Assembly: GCA_032716605.1 (NCBI GenBank)
Contig: CM064519.1
Span: forward strand, 31,187,438-31,251,437
Direction: 5' to 3'
Source of the DNA: Paralithodes platypus
Taxonomy: Eukaryota; Arthropoda; Malacostraca; Decapoda; Lithodidae
Length of the DNA stretch: 64,000 nucleotides
The notes beneath the pieces are model-generated. The model searched no databases, was not told the DNA's origin, and saw only the letters and a program-made list of their open reading frames with translations. Every line of letters begins with the position of its first letter. Position 1 is the first letter of the stretch. Position numbers and translations under genes: made by a program. Of the stretch, positions 57,092 to 64,000 are shown one piece after another.

Positions 57092-57305
57092 TCAACCCCT
57101 TGAAGCTCTGACGCGTTTTAGCAGTTTATTTTGGCTGTTATTAAACGATTTTGTGCAGCTTAGGAAGGATCTGTGGGTATTATAAGGGTAAAAACTATCT
57201 CAATCAACCCTCTGACTTCCATATACCCTTCCTAATCTGAATAAAATTGTCTAATAACTACCAGAAAACAGAACAGAAATGTGTATTGGAGCTTGAAAGG
57301 GTTAA
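57092..57305 (+). mobile_element. Family C piggyBac-like MITE
   Basis: TCAACCCCTTGAAGCTCTGA at the left and GGAGCTTGAAAGGGTTAA at the right; same subtype as 48801. It follows the previous C element without a gap. Confidence 0.9.
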
Positions 57306-57392
57306 GCAATAAACCCTGCACCCCGTATGATAAGAAGTACATTAGTAGCTTGATTCCGGAAGTCATTGTAAATTACCATAAATTAACATACA

Positions 57393-57785
57393 CTAAGGGA
57401 GCCCACCTTGCTTTTTTTCTCTTTATCTCCCTCTCTCTTTGGCTTTTATCCATTCGACCCCATTCAGCCTACTGTTTTAAGACGTTTACCCCCATCCAGG
57501 TGTCACTATTTTCCTGGCGAGCGGTAGCGAGCCAGCATATATATACTTTTGTTTTGACAGCAAGCTAAATTTGTACATTTTTCGATAGAAAAATGTCTCT
57601 GGCGAGGCCGGATTTCTCCATACAATGCTGGCTCGCTATCGCTCGCCAGGATGAAATCGACACCTGGATGGGGATAAAGTTTTAAAACAGTTGGCTGACT
57701 GGGGCCGAATGGATACAAGCCAGGGAAAGAGAGAAAAGGAAAACAAGATAAACAAAGGCGGCAACCCCCCTCCCCCCCCCCTTAA
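57393..57785 (+). mobile_element. Family B fold-back MITE
   Basis: CTAAGGGAGCCCACCTTGC at the left; the right end contains a C-run expansion (CCCCCCTCCCCCCCCCC) before TTAA. Arms carry GGCGAGCGGTAGCGAGCCAG and its complement. The hairpin is CTCTGGC-GAG-GCCGGAT, with one mismatch. Confidence 0.9.
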
Positions 57786-57914
57786 TGTAGGTGAACACTG
57801 GTCGTCTACAATAGAAAGTGTTCCCCATCACTTCGCGTAATAGAGAAAGCTGATTTGTATTTTGTTATTTGTTTCTACGTTTATAATTATGTTCTTTGCC
57901 ACCAACCAACTTCA

Positions 57915-58020
57915 CCTCTAAGCTCAATAATGAAATCAACAAATACATGTGGCACTCCATGGACTCAAACCTCGGATACTCACATCGAAATTCCGCGCAC
58001 TTATGCATTACACTATCAAT
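57915..58020 (-). mobile_element. tRNA-derived SINE, copy 2 (decayed)
   Basis: On the minus strand: TAGTGTAATGC (A-box-like), GAGGTTTGAGTCC (B-box-like, GGTTCGA changed to GGTTTGA), then CACATGTATTTGTTGA and ATTTCATTATTGAG. Aligns along its length with 39620-39738. Confidence 0.6.
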
Positions 58021-58823
58021 ACAATAAGAACATGATTTGCACAAGCGTTATGAGTAATTCGGCTAAATATAATATACAATATGGTTTGGTACTGCTTATT
58101 ACTTGACAGTACGTTTATAATAAGATTCACACCAATAGATTTAGATTTAAGAAAGTAGTGGATAAATTGGAGTAGCTTCATGGCAAATTGGGAAAAGATG
58201 GAAGATGAAGGACCTATTTATATTTTTGAAGATAACAATTGTTCATATTGCCTATTGTTAGGTATACGAGAGTAGTAGAAGATAATAAGTAAATAGACAA
58301 GATTGAACCCTATGTATAATAATAATTCGAATTATGAAAAAATACAACTTAATATTTGACAAAGATGCATTCTATTGTATATCGTATGTAGTTGCATACG
58401 TGTGGACTAATTTAAAGTTTTTAATATACAAGAGACAGATGCATTTCGGTGTATTTTACCGTAGAGTAGTGTCACAAATTTTACATACGAACGAGGAAGA
58501 TTTAGTTCGCTGTATTTAGACTGGGGTCCAAAAGTAAATCGTAATAGTTAACAATGGAGCCATACGTAGGCAACATATACTCTCTCTATCTCTCTCGCCT
58601 CCCCTCCCCCACACACACTCACTGTCACAACACTCGAGTTCATAAATTTTCCAGAGAAGCGATAAATCTCCCACGGATCAGGGCCCCACCTGTTATTATC
58701 TCGTCGTGAGCGTTGTGTGGAGCCCCCTACTATACCTACTACCGCTGCGTCGCCTACAGGAGTTGAACAGTAAACATCCCTCTACCCGCCTTAATACTCC
58801 TCACTCATCTCTCGACGGATCGT
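58021..58823. other. No gene recognised
   Basis: AT-rich; short ORFs only. Confidence 0.5.
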
Positions 58824-59202
58824 TTAAAGGGGAGATGGGTAGTTTTTCTGGTCCCCTTCTCTCTCATGTTCAGCCCTATTAGTTTTCAGATTTGATGACG
58901 TTCAGCCAATTAGTTTGGCGATTTAAAGACTTTTCACCCCATTTTTTGTCAATATTACGACTTTTTGTGTCATTGATGTGTCTATTTTTTCCTGACGAGC
59001 GATAGCGAGCCTGTAATTTTAGAGAAATCGGCCTTCAGCCGGGACATTTTTATATCGAAAAATTTACAAATTTATCTAGGAGGGTCTTAGGGGTGTGTTT
59101 TTTTTTGTTTTTTTTAAAGTATGATGGAGGTCTAGGGAGGAAACTAAAATAAAGATAGAAAAATACATAGATGAGGAAATAAATACGCCCATCACCCCTT
59201 AC
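58824..59202 (+). mobile_element. Family A TTAA MITE (long subtype)
   Basis: TTAAAGGGGAGATGGGTAG at the left and CCCATCACCCCTTAC at the right. Core GACGAGCGATAGCGAGCC; hairpin TCGGCC-TTC-AGCCGG; a T-rich expansion at 59098-59116. Confidence 0.87.
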
Positions 59203-59337
59203 GCTATACCGTAGGGAGGAAAGTTACAGCCGTGACGGTGTTCATAAGAATTACACTCACATGACAGAACACGTGTGTATTGTTATAACTAAGAATATAA
59301 CTATAACAATAAAACCGAATTGTGTTGCTTACTTCTA

Positions 59338-59476
<139 letters not shown>

Positions 59477-59497
59477 CTCCCTGTATTGCAATCCAGG

Positions 59498-59642
59498 ACC
59501 TTTTGTATGCCTGTGTTGTGAGTTATTCTTTTGTATGCCTGTGTTGTGTGTTATTCTTTTGTATGCCTGTGTTGTGTGTTATTCTTTTGTATGCCTGTGT
59601 TGTGTGTTATTCTTTTGTATGCCTGTGTTGTGTGTTATTCTT
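59498..59642. repeat. 28-bp minisatellite, 5 copies
   Basis: The unit CTTTTGTATGCCTGTGTTGT plus GTGTTATT. Cys-rich ORFs are artefacts. Confidence 0.95.
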
Positions 59643-59655
59643 TCATCAAATCACC

Positions 59656-60003
59656 TTAAGGGGAGATTGGTATTTGTTTCTGGTTCCCCTTCTTCCTCAT
59701 GCTTAGTCCCATTAGTTTTCAGATGTTCAGACGTTCGCCCCATTATTTTGTCGATTTTAAAAACTTTCGTTCAAGACCTTTCGTGCCATTTAGATGGCTT
59801 TTTTTCCTGGCTAGCGATAGCGAGCCTGTAATATTAGGAGAAATCGGCCTTTGGCCGGGACATTTTTCTATCGAAAATGTACACATTTATGTTGAAAGGG
59901 GGTCTAGGGAGTGTTATTTAAAGCTTGATGAAGGTCTAGTGAGGAAACACAATTATATTTTTATATAAATAAATAGACCCAACAAAATAACCATTGCCCA
60001 TAA
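59656..60003 (+). mobile_element. Family A TTAA MITE (long subtype)
   Basis: TTAAGGGGAGATTGGTATT at the left, CCATTGCCCATAA at the right. The internal repeat region is shortened. Core GGCTAGCGATAGCGAGCC; hairpin TCGGCC-TTT-GGCCGG. Confidence 0.85.
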
Positions 60004-60040
60004 AGCCGGTGTCACACAAGCATTTTAGCGACGTATGTGT
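60001..60040 (+). mobile_element. Family G terminal fragment
   Basis: TAAAGCCGGTGTCACACAAG matches the family G end at 7995 in reverse (TTAAAGCCGGTATCACACGAG). The rest of the element is not recognisable beyond about 60040. Confidence 0.6.
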
Positions 60041-60219
60041 CGGAACAACAGTAACGGAATAACAAAGTTGAGAGTTATTTTTAGCAATTCTGTAGAAATG
60101 CTTACTGCTATATGAGGCTTTAAAATATATAAAATGCTGCTAATTGTAATATAATTCAGCTTGCAAGATTAGTTACAGTGTCCAGCGTTTCACAAAATAC
60201 TGGCCATTTTAGTTCTCTT

Positions 60220-60320
60220 TTAACCCGTTCAGTACCGGTGGCGTCTTTGTTCCATTTAATTTCACCTACATTTAGGAGATTTTATAAAGCTTAGGGAAGA
60301 TACATGGTAGCTAAAAGGAA
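60220..60320 (+). mobile_element. Family C MITE, left half
   Basis: TTAACCCGTTCAGTACCGGT, GGCGTC and GGAGATTTTATAAAGCTTA; homology ends after TACATGGTAGCTAAAAGGA. Confidence 0.78.
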
Positions 60321-60458
60321 TCTTGGTACCGCCAGACGAGTTTTGCTGTTTAGAGGGCGCTATCAGAGATCACCAAAGAGCCTTACTTGTGCAGTACATC
60401 ATTTTAAAGCCAACTAAAATCACCTAGAGGCAAAGCGAATGGAAGACAGGATATCAAG

Positions 60459-60839
60459 TTAAGGGGAGATGAACCGTTTTTCTGGTCCATCTTCTCCCTC
60501 TTGTTTAGTCCCATTAGTTTTCAAATATTAAGACGTTCGCCTCATTAGATTAGCGATTTAAAGACCATTCACCCCATTTTGTTGTCAATTTTAAAACCTT
60601 TCGTTCCATTTAGGTGTCGATTTTTTCCTGGAGAGCGATAGCAAGCCTGTAATTTTAAAAGGAACCGGCCTTTGGCCGGGACATTTGTCTACCGAAAAAT
60701 GTACACATTTATCTTCAGGAGAGTCTAAGGGGTGTCTTTTTTAAGCTTGATGGAGGTCTAGCGAGGAAACTAACAACATTAATGAATGAATATGCAAATA
60801 GCCAAAAAAAAACAAAAAAAAAAGCCACTACCTCCTTAA
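60459..60839 (+). mobile_element. Family A TTAA MITE (long subtype)
   Basis: TTAAGGGGAGATGAACCG at the left and CCACTACCTCCTTAA at the right. Core GGAGAGCGATAGCAAGCC; hairpin CCGGCC-TTT-GGCCGG intact. Poly-A-rich right arm. Confidence 0.9.
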
Positions 60840-61263
60840 TGTTATTCTGGAAATGGTTCCAGCGCCGTTCCACTGTGTAGTTTATATGTATTTTTCCTAT
60901 TTTTTATCTTTCTCATCATGGATCCGCTTTCATAATATTGTTGTAATTCTTTGTGTATAGTAATTGTCCTCTTATATATTTTATATAAAGGTATACTCTC
61001 TTTTCTTTTTCTTTTTTGTTATCTTATTCCTCCTTCCCTTCCTTCCTTCCTTCCCTATTCCTTCCTTCGTCCATCATTCCTACCACCGTTCCTTCCTTCC
61101 TAGATCGTATACGTCCTGCTAGCTTCCTGTGTTTCCCATGACCAAGCAAGAAGAAAATAATTTGCACCTTCACGCATGCACGATCATAAGCCCGGTCTCT
61201 AAAGCACGCTCAGGGAGGGGGGGGGGGGTTATATATCAGAAACACTTTTTGCTTCATCAATGC
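60840..61263. other. No gene; TTCC-rich tract
   Basis: CCTTCCTTCC tetranucleotides near 61030-61100 and a G run at 61218-61228. Confidence 0.6.
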
Positions 61264-61635
61264 TTAAGGGGGGATGGACCGTTTTTTCTGGACCCCCTTT
61301 TATTTCGTGTTTAGCCCCATTGGTTTGCATATTCTAAGACTTTCGGTCCATTAGTTTGTCGATTTTAAGACCTTGCGTTCTACTTATTTGTCAATATTAA
61401 GATCTTTCGTGCCATTTAGGTGTCGATTTTTTTCCTGGCGAGCTATAGCGAGCCTGTGATTGTGGAGGAACCGGCCTTCGGCCGTGACACTATTCTATCG
61501 AAAAATGTACAAATTGATCTCGCAGGAGGATCGAATGGATGTTTTATTAAGTTTGATGGAGGTCTAGGGATGAAACTGAAAAAAAATATATATATATGAC
61601 AAAATCGACCAAAAAAATAATCCCTTCCCCCTTAA
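61264..61635 (+). mobile_element. Family A TTAA MITE (long subtype)
   Basis: TTAAGGGGGGATGGACCG at the left and CTTCCCCCTTAA at the right. Flanks are AATGC before and GCATT after, so the empty site would have been the palindrome AATGC-TTAA-GCATT. Hairpin CCGGCC-TTC-GGCCGT. Confidence 0.9.
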
Positions 61636-61671
61636 GCATTCAGCCACGAGCACGCAGATCTAGTTTATAAT

Positions 61672-61812
61672 TATAAACAACTGCTCATTAAAGAGAGTTA
61701 TCAATTATAAACAACTGCACATTAAAGAGAGTTATCAATTATAAACAACTGCACATTAAAGAGAGTTATCAATTATAAACAACTGCACATTAAAGAGAGT
61801 TATCAATTATAA
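61672..61812. repeat. 34-bp tandem array, left part (4 copies)
   Basis: The unit TATAAACAACTGCACATTAA plus AGAGAGTTATCAAT. The first copy has GCTCATT. It is split from its right part by an RTE insertion. Confidence 0.95.
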
Positions 61813-62666
61813 TTGATTATAATTATAATTATTATTGAGTGGAAGCTACCTATACTGCTGTTTGCGGATGATACAGTTCTGATGAGTGATAATGAATGGG
61901 AGTTGCAGGGTCTGGTAAATGAGTTTGGAACAGTGTGCGAAAAACGGAATTTGAAGGTAAATACGGGGAAGAGCAAGGTTATGGTCTTCGAAAGGGGTGA
62001 AGTCACAGAGTGTGAGGTGAAGCTGAACGGTCAGGCTATGGAGATCGTCAACTCTTTTAAGTATCTGGGCAGTGTGTTGAGTAAAGATGGGACTATGGAT
62101 GAAGAGGTGCGGGAGAGGGTACAACAGGGGAAGAGGGTTGTAGGAACGCTAAAAGCAGTAACAAGAAATAGGGTGGTCAGTATGGAAGTGAAGAAGTCCT
62201 TGTATGACAGTGTGGTAATCCCGACACTGACTTACGGAAGCGAAGCATGGACGTTGGTTGAGAGACTCAGACCAAGAGTGAGAGCAGTGGAAATGAATTA
62301 CTTAAGGAGTGCGTGCGGAGTTACATGGAGGGATAGACAGACTAATGAGGAAGTAAGAAGGAGGTGTGGTGTGGAGGTAGATGTGCTGGAAAGTGTGAAA
62401 AGGAACAACTTGAGATGGTTCGGCCATATGGAACGTATGGAAAGCGAGAGAATGACTAAGAGGGTGTACGAGAGCGAGGTGGAGGGACAGAGGGGGAGAG
62501 GTAGACCGAATATGAGGTGGAAGGATGGAGTGAGGAACTACATGAACGAAGGCGGTGCTGGTTGGGGGGAGGGGCGTCGACTGACTGGGGACAGAGGTGC
62601 ATGGGGCGGTTCGTTCGTGGCCACCCCTTCGGGGATCACGGCGTCAGGCAATAGATAGATAGATAG
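61813..62666 (+). mobile_element. RTE-type LINE, 5'-truncated, inside a tandem array
   Basis: Flanked by the direct repeat ATCAATTATAA at 61802-61812 and 62667-62677 (an 11-bp target duplication). After a short AT-rich junction it starts inside the reverse transcriptase and ends in ATAGATAGATAGATAG, the short tandem tail of RTE elements. Confidence 0.9.
61838..62658 (+). pseudogene. RTE-type reverse transcriptase, C-terminal part
   Basis: The open frame reads WKLPILLFADDTVLMSD, then NLKVNTGKSKVMVFERG, FKYLGSVLSKDGTMDEEV, IPTLTYGSEAWTL, SACGVTWRDRQTNEEVRRR, NNLRWFGHMERM and RGRGRPNMRWKDG. This is the catalytic FADD motif, the thumb region and the C-terminal RTE signature. Everything before FADD is missing, so it cannot be functional. 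No stop interrupts the remaining 270 or so codons, so it inserted recently. The stop codon lies within the GATA tail. The ATG and Ile run upstream are junction sequence, not protein. Confidence 0.9.
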
Positions 62667-62672
62667 ATCAAT

Positions 62673-62880
62673 TATAAACAACTGCACATTAAAGAGAGTT
62701 ATCAATTATAAACAACTGCACATTAAAGAGAGTTATCAATTATAAACAACTGCACATTAAAGAGAGTTATCAATTATAAACAACTGCACATTAAAGAGAG
62801 TTATCAATTATAAACAACTGCACATTAAAGAGAGTTATATCAATTATAAACAACTGCACATTAAAGAGAGTTATCAATTA
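62673..62880. repeat. 34-bp tandem array, right part (6 copies)
   Basis: Same unit as 61672-61812; the fifth copy has an extra AT (TTATATCAAT). Confidence 0.95.
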
Positions 62881-63001
62881 AGCTGCTGTGTCTGGGTGTG
62901 CTCAGGTTTATAAGGTTCGAATATTGCTGGCATGATGGTTTCCCATTTTCTGTGTTCATTTTCTTCTGCAATTGAACGTTTCGCATATTATTTAGCACAC
63001 T

Positions 63002-63367
63002 TTAAGGAGAGGTGGGACGCTTTTCTAAACCCCTTCTCCCTTATGCTTTGCCCCATTGAATTTGAGATTTTAAGACGTTTGCCCCATTAGTTTGTCGATT
63101 TTAAGAATGTTCTCTCCATTTCTATGTGCCATTTTTTTCGTGCCATTTAGGAATCGATTTTGTTTATCCTGGCGAGCAATAGCGAGCCTATATTTGTGAA
63201 GATCCGGCCTTCGGCCGTGATTTTTTTTTATCAAAAATCTTACAAATTAATCTCGAAGGAGGATCTAATGGATGTTTGTTTGTTTACGTTTGATGGAGGT
63301 CTAGAGAGAAAACTAAAAAAACATTATATACTACAAATTCGACCAAAAAATAATCTTTCCCTCTTAA
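63002..63367 (+). mobile_element. Family A TTAA MITE (long subtype)
   Basis: TTAAGGAGAGGTGGGACG at the left and TTTCCCTCTTAA at the right. Core GGCGAGCAATAGCGAGCC; hairpin CCGGCC-TTC-GGCCGT. T-rich insertion after the hairpin. Confidence 0.85.
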
Positions 63368-63423
63368 ACTAAATATAATGCTTCAAGTTTTGGCCTCGTG
63401 TTTCGATGAATATATACTTCACA

Positions 63424-63427
<4 letters not shown>

Positions 63428-63456
<29 letters not shown>
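63428..63456. repeat. (AT)n microsatellite
   Basis: About 27 bp. Confidence 0.93.
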
Positions 63457-63459
<3 letters not shown>

Positions 63460-63598
63460 CAAGTTAGACGTGACTTCAGAAGGTGACGGTGCACTTAGAT
63501 ATAAAATGTGTATTAGTCAGACAGTGCAACATGATTCATTATTTTACCATTTAACATTATTAAATTAAATCTACGTAGCAATTCACATTGCTACACAT

Positions 63599-63965
63599 TG
63601 CTGTATGGTTCACTTTTTGGCCGATTTTTTTAATTTATTTATTATTTGCTAGTATATTCCCTAGACCTCCATCAAGCTTTAACAACAAAACTTAAACCCC
63701 CCTTCAAGATAAATGTGTAAATTTTTCGGTAGAAAAAATTCCCGGCCAAAGGCCAGTTCCTCTTAAAATTACAGGCTCGCTATCGCTCGCCAGGAAAAAA
63801 ATCGAAACATATATGGCACAAAAGGTCTTAACATTTACAACGAAATGGGCGAAGGGTGTTAAAATCGCCAAACTAATGGGCCGAATGTTTTAAAATCTGA
63901 ACACTAATGGGGCTAAACATGAGGGAGAAAGGTGACCAGAAAAATTACCTATCTTGATCCCTTAA
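63599..63965 (-). mobile_element. Family A TTAA MITE (long subtype)
   Basis: Left end decayed (TTGCTGTATGGTTCAC); CCTAGACCTCCATCAAGCTT, hairpin CCGGCC-AAA-GGCCAG, core GGCTCGCTATCGCTCGCC, GGGGCTAAACATGAGGGAGA and GATCCCTTAA at the right. Confidence 0.87.
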
Positions 63966-64000
63966 AAGAAAACAATTAAGGTTACACTTTAATTCGGTGT

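Overview
This window looks like non-coding DNA from a large, repeat-rich animal genome. The long (GA)n/(CT)n, (TA)n and (GT)n tracts, the several minisatellite arrays, the non-LTR (LINE) reverse transcriptases and the dense MITE load fit an arthropod, most plausibly a decapod crustacean. That assignment is inference; no host marker gene is present. I found no convincing host protein-coding exon and no intact RNA gene. Almost all open reading frames lie in microsatellites, minisatellites or transposons.

The dominant theme is short non-autonomous DNA elements ending at TTAA. Family A (about 27 copies, ~335-390 bp, TTAAGGGG...CCCCTTAA) carries a GC-rich 6-bp stem with a 3-nt loop, a short internal repeat array (three 30-bp units in the clearest copy) and a CTGGCGAGCGATAGCGAGCC core. 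Family B (8 copies, ~370-390 bp) uses the same core as a near full-length inverted repeat around a different but equivalent hairpin. Family C (14 copies, ~200-215 bp, TTAACCC...GGGTTAA) is piggyBac-like in its ends and also folds back on itself. Families D, E, F and G are lower-copy repeats, three of them with inverted termini. Families A to C cover about a fifth to a quarter of the window. No matching transposase is encoded here.

Retroelements: a 3' fragment of one CR1/jockey-type LINE (21307-21753) abuts a 5'-truncated LINE with a largely intact reverse transcriptase (21754-23819). A third LINE (53942-55738) is a pseudogene with four in-frame stops and a 14-bp duplication. An RTE-type 3' end (61813-62666) sits inside a 34-bp tandem array with an 11-bp target duplication. 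A SINE-like element (27423-27780) shares that RTE's 3' end and GATA tail, and two copies of a tRNA-derived SINE lie at 39620-39738 and 57915-58020.

Tandem repeats: the largest is a 32-bp array of about 3.4 kb (44430-47850) with a ~915-bp internal duplication. Others have units of 12, 14, 22, 24, 28, 31, 34, 40, 42, 76, 94 and ~115 bp. In two cases (3403-3952 and 48296-48537) the array has grown out of a segment that is single-copy in other copies of the same transposon, so mobile elements here appear to seed minisatellites.

Region by region: 1-8 kb minisatellites, GA tracts and elements A, B, D, E, F, G; 8-13.5 kb mostly unique AT-rich DNA with CT tracts; 13.9-15.2 kb three C elements; 15.8-19.6 kb A elements in a local duplication; 19.8-20.6 kb a GT array; 21.3-25.7 kb LINEs and A/B elements; 26-34.8 kb AT tracts, SINE and A/B/C elements; 34.9-38.3 kb three tandem arrays; 38.5-43.8 kb B, A and C elements with microsatellites; 44.4-47.9 kb the 32-bp array; 48-53 kb mixed elements; 53.9-57.8 kb LINE pseudogene, C and B elements; 58.8-64 kb a dense run of A elements around the RTE insertion.
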